64,000 nt of DNA from Saprospiraceae bacterium. GTDB lineage: Bacteria > Bacteroidota > Bacteroidia > Chitinophagales > Saprospiraceae. Below are positions 21,077 through 31,000 of the stretch, piece after piece. Within the stretch, counting starts at the first letter, position 1. Each line of letters starts with the position of its first letter. Below the pieces are notes generated by a model. It saw nothing but the letters and a program-made list of their open reading frames with translations. It did no database searches and was not told the origin of the DNA. A program made the translations under genes and the position numbers. The DNA is taken from the NCBI GenBank assembly GCA_016717145.1, contig JADKGD010000071.1, positions 1 to 64,000 on the forward strand, in the 5' to 3' direction.

Positions 21077-22249
21077 ATGAAGTTATATATTCAGTTAATC
21101 CTAGCAGGAATTTCAGGTGGTTTAATAGTATTGGCGGGTTTTGTTTTCCTTTATCAAGGTAGCATACCCTTTTCAGACCAGCCTGTAGCAACAAAGGTTA
21201 ATTATAATATCTCTCCATTAGAAAGTAATATGCCTGGTGACTTTGTAGATAGTGCAAAGAAATCGACTGGTTCTGTTGTTCATATTTTTGCGGAGGAGAG
21301 TGATGAATTAATGTTGAAAAATAGAAAAAAACAAAAAAGTATGGATCCCTTTGGAGACATGTTTAGTTTTGATGAGTTTTTTGGAGGAAATTTTTACTCG
21401 CCTAAAAACGGCAGTGGTTCTGGAGTTGTTTATTCATCTGATGGATATATCATAACCAATAACCATGTTGTAGGTTTTGCAGATAAAATAGTTGTTACTG
21501 ACTCTGACGGTAAAAAATATGATGCCGTTAAAATAGGTACGGATGAATCAACAGACCTTGCCGTTATAAAAATAGAAGGTACAAAATCGCTTACTCCTAT
21601 CAGATTTGGAGATTCTGAAAGAGTGAATGTTGGTGAGTGGGTTTTAGCCGTAGGCAATCCTTTCGGATATTTAACATCAACTGTAACAGCAGGAATTGTA
21701 AGTGCAAAAGGCAGATCGCTGGATATAATAAAAGGAGAAAAAGCGATTGAAGAATTTATTCAGACAGATGCTGCAATCAACCCCGGAAACAGTGGCGGGG
21801 CTTTGGTCAATCTTCAGGGCGAACTTATAGGTATCAACACGGCTATCGCCACACCTACAGGTGTTTTTGCCGGTTATTCTTTTGCAATTCCAACTAAAAT
21901 TGTTAAAAGGGTTGTAATGGATATCATTGAGAAGGGAGGAAATATTGAGCGGACAAGTCTTGGAGTTGGAGGTTATGATGTAAATGATGAACTGATCAAA
22001 GATTTAAAGCTTAATCTTAATGATAATAAAGGCTTTTACATAGAAGAGGTAGATAGGAAAAGTGCCGCTCAATTTGGAGGTCTTCTTCCTGGTGATGTTA
22101 TTATTGCTATTAACAGCTTAAAAATAAATAATTACGATGATATTGAAAAGACAATGAAATATAATAAAGTTGGTGATAAAATTATTATAAAGATTAATAG
22201 AAACGGTAAAGAAATGTCTGTTCCCATACAACTGCGAAAGTCATTTTAG
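21077..22249 (+). CDS. HtrA/Deg-family serine protease
   Basis: 390 residues. An N-terminal membrane helix (LAGISGGLIVLAGFVFLY) acts as an anchor or signal. The trypsin-like domain has the full triad: His in ITNNHVVGF, Asp in STDLAVIKI, Ser in NPGNSGGAL. One PDZ domain follows (about residues 295-385, LLPGDVIIAINSLKI). With one PDZ it resembles DegS/DegQ-like periplasmic quality-control proteases rather than two-PDZ DegP. It is transcribed away from the ECF sigma gene. A terminator follows at 22309-22340. Confidence 0.92.
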   Translation: MKLYIQLILAGISGGLIVLAGFVFLYQGSIPFSDQPVATKVNYNISPLESNMPGDFVDSAKKSTGSVVHIFAEESDELMLKNRKKQKSMDPFGDMFSFDEFFGGNFYSPKNGSGSGVVYSSDGYIITNNHVVGFADKIVVTDSDGKKYDAVKIGTDESTDLAVIKIEGTKSLTPIRFGDSERVNVGEWVLAVGNPFGYLTSTVTAGIVSAKGRSLDIIKGEKAIEEFIQTDAAINPGNSGGALVNLQGELIGINTAIATPTGVFAGYSFAIPTKIVKRVVMDIIEKGGNIERTSLGVGGYDVNDELIKDLKLNLNDNKGFYIEEVDRKSAAQFGGLLPGDVIIAINSLKINNYDDIEKTMKYNKVGDKIIIKINRNGKEMSVPIQLRKSF

Positions 22250-22308
22250 TGTTCTAATAATGTGATATTTTTTGTTAAGAAAAGTTGGTTTTTCGTTTTG
22301 TTTTGATT

Positions 22309-22340
22309 CGTCTGCTCTCCCAAAAGGGCAGACGTTTTTT
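22309..22340 (+). terminator. Terminator after the HtrA-like protease gene
   Basis: 7-bp stem CGTCTGC/GCAGACG enclosing CCC-AAAA-GGG, followed directly by TTTTTT. A textbook rho-independent terminator 60 bases after the stop codon. Confidence 0.85.
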
Positions 22341-22582
22341 ATTATACCTCTATAATTTTATTTTACCATTAACTTTTTTAGGTTTTATTTGGACTTAGTT
22401 CAAAAGATATTCTCAAAAAATCTTAATGCCAATATAGTAACAGATTAATAAATTAGATTTTGGTTATCTATTTGTAAGAAATGTTTTCCCCACTCTATAT
22501 TATTAATTCGCAATTTTTTCAAAAAAGTGTCTGAGTATTAAATTTCACTGATTACTATTTAAAAATGTCATAACCAATAAAA

Positions 22583-22618
22583 AAACCGCTGCATTCCCAT
22601 GTCGGGAAGCAACGGTTT
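22583..22618. terminator. Bidirectional terminator between protease gene and htpG
   Basis: Long stem AAACCGCTGCATTCCC paired with GGGAAGCAACGGTTT (one or two mismatches, 5-base loop). A/T-rich flanks on both sides; on the minus strand it ends htpG, whose stop is 28 bases away. Confidence 0.8.
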
Positions 22619-22645
22619 AATTTGTAATTCTTATACTTCTTTTTA

Positions 22646-24514
22646 CTATTTTACAAATTCCAAACTTCTTGCTATAAATAGGGATAACTCTTCACCACTT
22701 AACATATTCTGGTTTAAAAGTGCCAGATCGTGGAGATAATTTGCAAAATCTGCTTTTTTCTCTTCGCTTTTCATCTTTATCAATTTGTCCGCAATGAGGG
22801 GATGATTTGTATTAATTACCACATTATGGCTATCTGGAAACATGCCCATATCCATACCTTGCATGGCCTGCATTTCTTTCATCCTACGCATAAATTCCGG
22901 CTTAGTGATCGTAATTGGATGGTCGGTAGGTGATAATGCCTTTAATTCAATATGACCTGTTCCTATATTTTTAACTGATTTAGTAAATATGTCTTTTACT
23001 TTATCCTGTTCGGCCTGACTGAGAACAGATTCTTTTTTATCTTCTTTTTGTACAAGATTATCGGGAGTCTCAGAATCGACCCTTACAAAAGTTACATCGC
23101 CTCCCTTGTATTCCAGATGCTGCATGAAATGATTATCTATAATTGTATCCATCTCGAGAATGTCAAAACCGTAATCACGTGCAGCTTTTATATAACTGTG
23201 TTGTCCTTTAACGTCATTTGAGTAAAGAAAAATTAACTTATTGTGTTTATCCGTTTGTAGATCTTTAACTTTTGCTTTATATTCTTCAATAGTAAAATAT
23301 CCTCCATCGAGATTTTTTAGCAAGGCATATGATATAGCTTTCTCATTAAATTTCTCGTCTGAAATCATGCCGTACTTTACGAAAGTTGCAATCTCTTTCC
23401 ATTTATCTTCATAACCGGATCTGTCAGTCTCAAACAAAGATTGAAGTTTTTCAGAAACTTTCTTTGAAATATAAGTATTAATTTTTTTAACATTTGAATC
23501 AGACTGCAAGTAACTGCGGGATACATTGAGTGGAATATCCGGAGAATCAATGACCCCATGCAAAAGCATAAGAAATTCCGGTACAATTTCCTTAACATCA
23601 TCAGTAATGAATACCTGGTTACTGTAAAGTTGAATTTTATTTTTTTGGACCTCAAAATTATTATTTATCTTTGGGAAATAAAGAATGCCGGTAAGATTAA
23701 ATGGATAATCGATATTTAGGTGAATCCAGAATAATGGTGGCTGACTAAAAGGATGTAACTCATTATAAAACTTTTTATAATCCTCATCCGTCAAATCCCC
23801 AGGTTTCATTTTCCATATTGGGTTAGGATTATTGACGATGTTATCAACTTCAGTTTTAATTTCTTTTTTGTCTTCCCCTTCCCCTTCATATTCAGTTGTC
23901 GTTTTTGTGCCGAATTTAATTTCAACAGGTAAGAATTTACAATATTTATTAAGTAACTCATTAATCCTACTTTCTGTCAAATATTCTTTACTTTCATCAT
24001 TAATGTGCAAAATAATCTCTGTACCCCGTTGTGTTTTATCGTATGTATCAATGGTGTATTCAGGATTTCCATCACATGACCACAACACAGCCGGAACATC
24101 TGTTTGGTATGATTTGGTAATTACATCAACTTTGTCCGCAACCATAAAGGCAGAATAAAAACCTAATCCAAAGTGGCCAATAATGGTGGCATCGTCTTTA
24201 TATTTTGATAAAAATTCTTCAGCTGAAGAAAACGCCATTTGGTTTAAATATTTATTGACTTCCTCTTCAGACATACCGATACCTTTATCAATAATATGCA
24301 AAGTTTTTGCTTCAGAGTCGATTTTAATTTCAATTTTAAGATCGCCTAACTCTTCTTTTACTTCACCTTTTAGCGTCAAAGTTTTGATTTTGGTCGTAGC
24401 GTCCACAGCATTTGAAATCAATTCTCGCAGAAAAATCTCATGATCTGAGTATAGGAATTTTTTGATAATTGGAAAAATATTTTCCGCCTGTACAGATATA
24501 TTGCCTTTTGACAT
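22646..24514 (-). CDS. htpG: Molecular chaperone HtpG (Hsp90)
   Basis: 622-residue bacterial Hsp90, usual length. The GHKL ATPase domain shows NAVDATTKIK, DKGIGMS and IGHFGLGFYSAFMVADKV; the middle domain has the family stretch LNVSRSYLQSD; the C-terminal dimerisation domain includes the Met-rich MRRMKEMQAMQGMDMG. A charged insert (about residues 200-225, EYEGEGEDKKEIKTE) follows the ATPase domain. Cytoplasmic, ATP-driven folding of client proteins, often heat-induced. The frame is intact. It is flanked by a terminator downstream and a 176-base spacer to cutC upstream. Confidence 0.97.
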   Translation of the reverse strand: MSKGNISVQAENIFPIIKKFLYSDHEIFLRELISNAVDATTKIKTLTLKGEVKEELGDLKIEIKIDSEAKTLHIIDKGIGMSEEEVNKYLNQMAFSSAEEFLSKYKDDATIIGHFGLGFYSAFMVADKVDVITKSYQTDVPAVLWSCDGNPEYTIDTYDKTQRGTEIILHINDESKEYLTESRINELLNKYCKFLPVEIKFGTKTTTEYEGEGEDKKEIKTEVDNIVNNPNPIWKMKPGDLTDEDYKKFYNELHPFSQPPLFWIHLNIDYPFNLTGILYFPKINNNFEVQKNKIQLYSNQVFITDDVKEIVPEFLMLLHGVIDSPDIPLNVSRSYLQSDSNVKKINTYISKKVSEKLQSLFETDRSGYEDKWKEIATFVKYGMISDEKFNEKAISYALLKNLDGGYFTIEEYKAKVKDLQTDKHNKLIFLYSNDVKGQHSYIKAARDYGFDILEMDTIIDNHFMQHLEYKGGDVTFVRVDSETPDNLVQKEDKKESVLSQAEQDKVKDIFTKSVKNIGTGHIELKALSPTDHPITITKPEFMRRMKEMQAMQGMDMGMFPDSHNVVINTNHPLIADKLIKMKSEEKKADFANYLHDLALLNQNMLSGEELSLFIARSLEFVK

Positions 24515-24690
24515 AATGATATATTTAGTTTGATTATAACTTCGTATGTCTCAAAGTCTATGCCATTGGCATTTCAATGACAATTTGACAGCAAATAGCC
24601 AAAAGGTAAGAGAATATATGACGCACTTGCAAAATAATCTGACGCTAATACAATTTTAAACGGTTATTTAAGATTTTAGCTCTGCTTTTT

Positions 24691-25323
24691 TCATACTATT
24701 TTTCTTCCATGAAAAGAAGTAAGATTTGTTTTTGTTTTAATTTTTTCAAGATTTGAAGGTAAAATTTTGCCGGCTGCTATTATATTGATTTGCTTGCCCG
24801 CTTTGGCTTTCATTCTTTTAAGCATATCTATGCCTTCTACTGCTGTTACTTTACCTCCTGAAGTTAGTATATACTTTACATTGGGAATTGCTTTAAGTGC
24901 CGTAATCTCTGCCAATATATCATGGCAAATATCTATAGCTTTATGTATGGTAACCGGAAGAGGATGAGCAACTTTACATATTCGATCTATTACAGCCATG
25001 TCCAATGAAATGAGCCCCTTATCATTTTTTTTATTTGCGCCAAAAACTACCCCCGATATATTAAGTAGTTTTAATTGTTGCATACTTTCTTCCAAAACCT
25101 TTATGTCTGTTGCACCATAAAAATAATCACCCGGCTTGTTATTTATCATCACCTTACATGGAATCCTGACAGTGTCTAATATTGTGGTCAATACTGACAA
25201 TTCAGGTGTCAAACCTTCTACATCCAACCGGCTACACACTTCCAACTGCGTTGCACCGGCTGCCTCAGCTTGTTTAGCTTCTTCCACGGATTCCACACAT
25301 GATTCTAAAATAATATTGTTCAA
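24691..25323 (-). CDS. cutC: Copper homeostasis protein CutC-like
   Basis: 210-residue TIM-barrel protein of the CutC family. It begins with the family pattern LESCVESVEEAKQAEAAGATQLEVC and has VMINNKPGDYFY, VTIHKAIDICHDI and ILTSGGK. It is slightly shorter than the roughly 240 residues of typical members; the C-terminus ends LTSFHGRKIV, where longer members continue a little. The role in copper tolerance was proposed in E. coli and is disputed, so function is uncertain. A hairpin terminator with a strong upstream promoter lies 46-160 bases before the start codon, suggesting control by attenuation or a separate small RNA. Confidence 0.88.
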   Translation of the reverse strand: MNNIILESCVESVEEAKQAEAAGATQLEVCSRLDVEGLTPELSVLTTILDTVRIPCKVMINNKPGDYFYGATDIKVLEESMQQLKLLNISGVVFGANKKNDKGLISLDMAVIDRICKVAHPLPVTIHKAIDICHDILAEITALKAIPNVKYILTSGGKVTAVEGIDMLKRMKAKAGKQINIIAAGKILPSNLEKIKTKTNLTSFHGRKIV

Positions 25324-25369
25324 TGACGCTTAATTAAATTTGCAAAAAACGATAAAATTTTGAACAAAT

Positions 25370-25447
25370 AAAAAAAAATGAGGTAATACTGACGCATTAC
25401 CTCAACCCTAACCAAATGAAACCAAATTGCTTATACTTATTGTAAAA
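25370..25447 (-). ncRNA. Candidate small RNA or transcription attenuator upstream of cutC
   Basis: On the minus strand a strong promoter is followed by about 78 bases that fold into two hairpins. The first is TTGCTT...AAGCAA with a 13-base loop near the 5' end. The second is TGAGGTAAT...ATTACCTCA (25379-25404) followed by nine T, a clear terminator. The linker TTTGGTTTCATTTGGTTAGGG is unpaired. No open reading frame of useful length is present. It could be a free small RNA or a leader that controls cutC, which begins 46 bases beyond the T run and shows no promoter of its own. I do not recognise a named RNA family. Confidence 0.5.
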
Positions 25448-25453
25448 GCAACA

Positions 25454-25483
25454 CAAAGATAAGATTAAAAAATTATTTAGCAA
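25454..25483 (-). promoter_or_regulatory. Promoter for the candidate small RNA / cutC
   Basis: TTG (complement of 25481-25483), 19-base spacer, then TATCTTTG (complement of 25454-25461). This is a full match to the Bacteroidota TTG-N19-TAnnTTTG consensus. Confidence 0.7.
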
Positions 25484-25792
25484 GTATTATGACATTCTTC
25501 TTCAAAAATATATTATAAAAGTACCATTATTTGAATTTATTGGGAACATAAATGCCATTTTTACCAAATATATGCAAACCTAACATAAAAGAGACTTAAA
25601 ACAATATTAATTCAAAGACTATATTAACGTTAATATATTCTACAAAAACATAACAGCAATTAAAGTATATTTTGATTTATGCTAAAATAACAGATACGGC
25701 AATAATAAATAAATAATAATTCAATATGATAATGCTTAAATTTTTAATAAACAAAATTTATCCATTTAGTAATACAATAAATAAAAGTGACC
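25484..25792. other. AT-rich intergenic region
   Basis: Very AT-rich spacer between the promoter above and the 3' end of the GMC oxidoreductase gene. No open reading frame, strong hairpin or repeat was seen. Confidence 0.5.
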
Positions 25793-27355
25793 TTAATTTT
25801 TTGTTACAATTTTATCCATAGCTCGCTCTGTTATTGCTGCAATGCTTAAGCTCGGATTGACCCCGGGATTAGCAGAAATCATGCTTCCGTCACAGACATA
25901 CATATTCTCATAGCGAAATACTTTGTTATCTTTGTCTATCACACCTGAATGTACATCTTTTCCCATACATGCCCCACCGAGGATGTGAGCAGTAGTTGGT
26001 ATTCCGAATAGCGTTTCTGTATTCATTACCATTGCTTTGCCATTGATGATGGCTTCCGTTTTTTTGGCCAGTTCTTGTGCTTTAGGATTAAATGCTGTGG
26101 GTAAAGGCCCTGATTCTGAATGTGAGTACATCCAACCAAATCGAGATCGTACAAATCGCAGAGTTGAGTCTATACTTTCCATATAAAGCAGAATATGAGT
26201 ACGTTTGCTCCAGTCATCCACTAAAAAAACTTTTAGATTGTCCATTGGATGTACCACAAAATCCTTTACCATTCTAAATAATCGTATAAAAAAGTTACTA
26301 CCACTGACCATAGGTGCCATCAAAAGTCTGAAAAACCCCGATCCCGAAGCATATTTTACGGGTTCGATGTGTCGATTTTCATCAATATGAACAATAGACC
26401 CAATAGCGATGCCTTCAGAAAATACAGCGTCTTTGTCAAAGGTAGTCACTCCAATCAAACTTTCAGAATTGGTGCGAATGCCACATCCTATCTTGTCTGA
26501 AAGGAAAGGCATGGAAGTAATTTTAAGTTTGTGTAACAATGGAACTGTACCAATTACACCACCAGCAAATATCACGCCTTTAGTTTTTACTTTTTTTGTT
26601 GAACCATACCATCCAAATGTGTTTTTGTAAGCAACTTCATAACCACTTTGGCCAAGATCTCCAATTGGTAAAACATCAATAACTTCTTTTTCTGCAATAA
26701 TTTTGGCACCATGCTGTTGTGCAAGATATAGATAGTTTTTATCCAATGTATTTTTTGCATTATATCTACAACCAGTCATACATCCACCACATAGATTGCA
26801 TCCTGTTCGGTCTGGCCCTTTGCCATCAAAATATGGATCTGAAACAGTCACACCTATTTTCCCAAAATATATGGCCACATCAGTTTTATCAAATTTTGAA
26901 GCGTCACCAATATTTTCAGCAAGTTGGAGCATCGCTTTATCACTTTTACTCATATATGGATGCCGATTTGTACCCAACATTTTTTTTGCTAAGGCGTAAT
27001 AAGGTTGTAGCTCATTTTCCCAATCATCCAATCCTTGCCAATGTCCGGAATTAAAAAATGGTGATTGAGGCACAGGCAGTGTATTGGCATACACCAAAGA
27101 ACCGCCACCTACCCCGACACCACTCAATGCAACTACATGGCGGAAAAAGGTCATTTTAAATATTCCTCGTAATCCAAAAGATGGTAACCACAAAAACTTT
27201 CGTAGATTCCAGTTAGATTTTGGAAAATCATCTGGATTCGAAAACCATTTACCTTTTTCAATGACTAATACTTTATATCCTTTTTCTGACAATCTTAGTG
27301 CAGAAACTGATCCTCCAAAACCGCTACCTATGATTACAAAATCAAAATCTTCCAT
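25793..27355 (-). CDS. GMC family oxidoreductase (cholesterol oxidase-like)
   Basis: 520-residue flavoenzyme. The N-terminal dinucleotide-binding motif VIIGSGFGGSVSALRLSEKG binds FAD. VALSGVGVGGGSLVYANTL matches the second GMC signature region. A Cys-rich segment CNLCGGCMTGCRYNAKN (about residues 184-200) is typical of the cholesterol-oxidase-like branch. The C-terminal PGVNPSLSIAAITERAMD supplies the last FAD contact region, with the active-site His likely in TAHILGGACMG. It would oxidise an alcohol or sterol-like substrate, which cannot be named from sequence. No signal peptide, so cytoplasmic. The frame is intact. Confidence 0.88.
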   Translation of the reverse strand: MEDFDFVIIGSGFGGSVSALRLSEKGYKVLVIEKGKWFSNPDDFPKSNWNLRKFLWLPSFGLRGIFKMTFFRHVVALSGVGVGGGSLVYANTLPVPQSPFFNSGHWQGLDDWENELQPYYALAKKMLGTNRHPYMSKSDKAMLQLAENIGDASKFDKTDVAIYFGKIGVTVSDPYFDGKGPDRTGCNLCGGCMTGCRYNAKNTLDKNYLYLAQQHGAKIIAEKEVIDVLPIGDLGQSGYEVAYKNTFGWYGSTKKVKTKGVIFAGGVIGTVPLLHKLKITSMPFLSDKIGCGIRTNSESLIGVTTFDKDAVFSEGIAIGSIVHIDENRHIEPVKYASGSGFFRLLMAPMVSGSNFFIRLFRMVKDFVVHPMDNLKVFLVDDWSKRTHILLYMESIDSTLRFVRSRFGWMYSHSESGPLPTAFNPKAQELAKKTEAIINGKAMVMNTETLFGIPTTAHILGGACMGKDVHSGVIDKDNKVFRYENMYVCDGSMISANPGVNPSLSIAAITERAMDKIVTKN

Positions 27356-27394
27356 GGTAATGTTACTAACAAACCATAAAATTACAAGATATAA

Positions 27395-27720
27395 TCAATA
27401 AGAAGGATCGTACATCATATTTTTTATATGCGTTCTGATACTTTTTGATTTTTCAGCATTTGCCAATCCTGATTCATACAAATGATTGGCTATAGCAACG
27501 GCTATTTTCGAAAGATATCATTCTAAGGGTGATCATTTTTGGATACAGCATCCCGTTATCAAGATCTGACTGATGTATTTGCCTGGCTAACTCTGATGCT
27601 GCTACCAAAAATACACTATCGGAAAGGTATGCTGCTCAACAGCAATAGAACTTAAATAAATATCAGGAAAAATATAGACATTGTTTCCTTGGTCTGGTAC
27701 GAAGCGGTGGATTTGCTTAA
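27395..27720 (-). pseudogene. C-terminal remnant of NADP-dependent malic enzyme
   Basis: On the minus strand three joined frames read RFVPDQGNNVYIFPDIYLSS, DSVFLVAASELARQIHQSDL then NGMLYPKM, and IAVAIANHLYESGLANAEKS ending YDPSY-stop. These match the last roughly 105 residues of the large oxaloacetate-decarboxylating malic enzyme (PDQGNN..., FLVAA..LA, G.LYP, IA.AVA). The usual catalytic and NADP domains (some 450 residues) should lie at higher coordinates, but homology stops near 27720 and the PFOR gene begins 350 bases further on. It has two frameshifts and no 5' end, so it is a true fragment. Malate would have been converted to pyruvate, the substrate of the next gene. Confidence 0.75.
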
Positions 27721-28067
27721 TCTACTAACTCTTAATACCTCTAAACCTTTCTTGTGCATAAATTAGTAATTTACATATCAAAGGTCAAAGGTCTTTAAAT
27801 TTGATTTATATACCTATTTAAGGTTTAAAATAATTGAATAGGGCAATATTTATAAAAAACAGATGTAATATTTTTCTTGTCCTCTGTCAAAGCAAACTAT
27901 TAATTTCAAAAGAAGTACTTAATTAACGATAACTAAATGTCTACATTCATTTATTTATTATTTTTAAAGTTATTTATGAATTCGAATTAAACTATTTAAT
28001 ATCACAAATTAAAATGATTTCGATCATATTTCTGGCTTTATATCCTTTCTACCTTGCATGTATTTAA
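27721..28067. other. AT-rich spacer upstream of the PFOR-rnf operon
   Basis: No coding sequence seen. It must hold the promoter of the PFOR-rnf operon, but I found only partial matches to TAnnTTTG (around TATCCTTTC and TACCTTGC near 28046-28060). It also holds the break point of the malic enzyme remnant. Confidence 0.45.
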
Positions 28068-28085
28068 ATGGTAAAAGGAAAAATC

Positions 28086-31000
28086 ATGAATGAGTCAATC
28101 AAATACCCAGGTGTAAAAACTGTAATGGATGGAAATACTGCAGCAATCATGTGCGAGCGTGAGTCTACTGATGCTGCAGGCGCATACCCTATCACGCCAT
28201 CCACCCAGATGGGTGAATACTGGGCAGAAGAAGCAGCTAAAGGTCATCTCAATATATCAGACAGACCGTTGATTTTTATCGAGCCGGAAGGTGAACACGC
28301 AGCGGCAGCGGTCACAGCAGGTCTTTCTATGACGGGTTTGAGAGCAGCCAATTTTTCTTCCGGTCAGGGTATTGCATACATGCATGAATCACTTTATGCC
28401 GCTGTAGGTAAAAGATTGACTTATGTCCTCAATATTGGTGCACGGGCGATGACCAAATCTACCCTGAATGTACATGCAGGACATGATGATTATCATGCTA
28501 TAGATGACACGGGATTCTTCCAGCTATTTGCCAAAAATGTGCAGCACGTTGCTGACATGAACATTATAGCCCACCGAATAGCAGAATTGGCGCTTACCCC
28601 GGGTATCATTGCTCAGGATGGATTTTTAACAACTCACCTTATTGAATCCTTATATCTTCCGGAGAGAAACCTGATCAGAGACTATCTTGGAAGGCCTGAT
28701 GATATCATTGAAACTCCCACTCCGGCTCAAAAAATCATTTACGGTGATCAGCGTCGTCGTATCCCTGAAGTCTGGGATGTGGATAATCCTATGATGGCTG
28801 GTATCGTTCAAAATCAGGATTCCTATATGCAGAGTGTAGCGTCACAAAGACCATTCTTCTTTGACCATATTAAGGACCTAACCGATCAGGCTTTTGATGA
28901 ATATGCAAAACTCACTGGCCGAAAATACTCCAGAGTAATGACCTACAAGGCAGATGATGCAGACTATCTCATCCTTGGACAGGGAAGTCTTATCCCAAGT
29001 GCGGAAGTAGTGTCAGACTATCTTCGTGAAACACGTGGCATAAAAGTAGGGGTTGTGGATTTAGTAATGTTCCGCCCATTCCCTGGAGATTTGGTATCTA
29101 AAATTATTAAAGGGAAAAAAGGTGTTGTAATACTGGAACGATTGGATCAGCCACTTGCTGCCGATCTGCCTATAGCCAGAGAAGTACGGGCTACGCTGTC
29201 AAAATGTGCTGAAAACGGTTTTACCAGGCATGGACTACCTTATCCTGAATTAACCACATACAAGCCCGGAGATATGCCTGATATCTATTCAGGTTCATTC
29301 GGCTTGGGTAGCAGAGACTTACAGCCCGAAGGTATCATCGGTGCAGTAGAAAACATGCTTCCTGATGGAAAACATAAAAAACAGTTTTATCTTTCAATTG
29401 ACTTCCTGAGAGACGTACCTTATACTCCTAAACAAAAATTATATCAGGAATCTATCTCTGATGCATATCCCAATATCAAGGACCTGAGCGTAAGAGGAAG
29501 CGAAAATCCTAACATGATGCCAAAAGATGCCATCACAGTAAGATTTCACTCTATAGGTGGCTGGGGAGCGATCACGACAGGTAAAAACCTGGCGATGACA
29601 CTGTATGATCTGCTTGGTTACGAAATAAAAGCCAATCCGAAATATGGCTCGGAGAAAAAAGGTCAGCCTACCACATACTATCTCGCAGCAGCACCTGAAC
29701 CGATCAAAATCAATTGCGAATATTTCTTTGTCGATGTAGTGTTGTCTCCGGACCCCAATGTATTTAAACATACCAATGCGTTGGCGGGATTGAAACGAGG
29801 AGGATGTTTTATCATCCAGAGCGATCAGGAAAAACCAGAAAAAGTATGGGCCAATATTCCTGTGCCTTATCAAAAAGTCATTATCGAGCAGGAAATTCAT
29901 ATTTTCTACATTGACGGCTTTAAAATAGCAAGAGAAGAAGCCACAGATGTTGAATTACAACTCAGAATGCAGGGTATCGCCTTCCAGGGCGCATTTTTTG
30001 CAGCGTCACCATTGATGCAAAAGGCCAATCTAAATGATGTTGAACTATTAAAAGCCATCGAAGATCAATTAATGCACAAATTCGGCTCAAAAGGTCAGAG
30101 AGTGGTGGATGATAACATGAGAGTGGTAAAACGCGGATTTGATGAAGTGAGAGAGATCAAGATTAAAGAAATCAGCGCCAGTAGTCCTGAAAAGGTAAAT
30201 GGCAAACCTGCACTTCCTCTCCCAACGATGCTGAAAAGTACCCCTCAGAGTCAGTCAAAATTGAGTGATATTCACAGATTTTGGGAGCAAACCGGCAATT
30301 TCTACCTTCAGGGAATGGGTAATGACAACATCACAGATCCATTTATTGGTCTGAGTGTGATGCCTGCCACTACTTCTTTGTTCAGAGATATGACAGGTAT
30401 CAGATTTGATCACCCATCATGGATTCCAAATAATTGTACAGCCTGTGGTAATTGTTATACTGTCTGTCCGGATACGGCTATACCTGGTTTAGTAAGCACT
30501 TTGTCAGATGTATTGGAGACCATCGTCAAGAGAGTCAAAAAAAATCACGGCAATGTAGACGTGCTTCCAAAAGCAGTCCGTCAAATGGAAAGTCACATCA
30601 GAACGCTAATGAATCAGCCTAAAAATGGTGCGACTGTCAATACTTATATCAACCATGCTATTTCCAAAATGATCTCAGAGAGTAATGGTGACGAAAATGT
30701 AGTCAGAGAGTTTGGTTGGTTCAAAGATGAAATGGGTGATTTTGATTTTGCCCTCACCAGACCTTATTTTGATCTGCACGAAAAAAATGAACCTAATAGT
30801 GGCGGTCTGTTCAGCATTACCATCAACCCAACTACCTGTAAAGGATGTATGGAATGTGTCAATGTGTGCGATGATGGAGCGCTAAAAATTGTTCCTCAGA
30901 CAGAAGAATCAGTGGCAAGCATGAGAAGCCAATGGGATCTGTGGTTAGACCTGCCAAATACTCCAAAAAAATACAACCGTATAGATAGTCTGGAAGAAAA

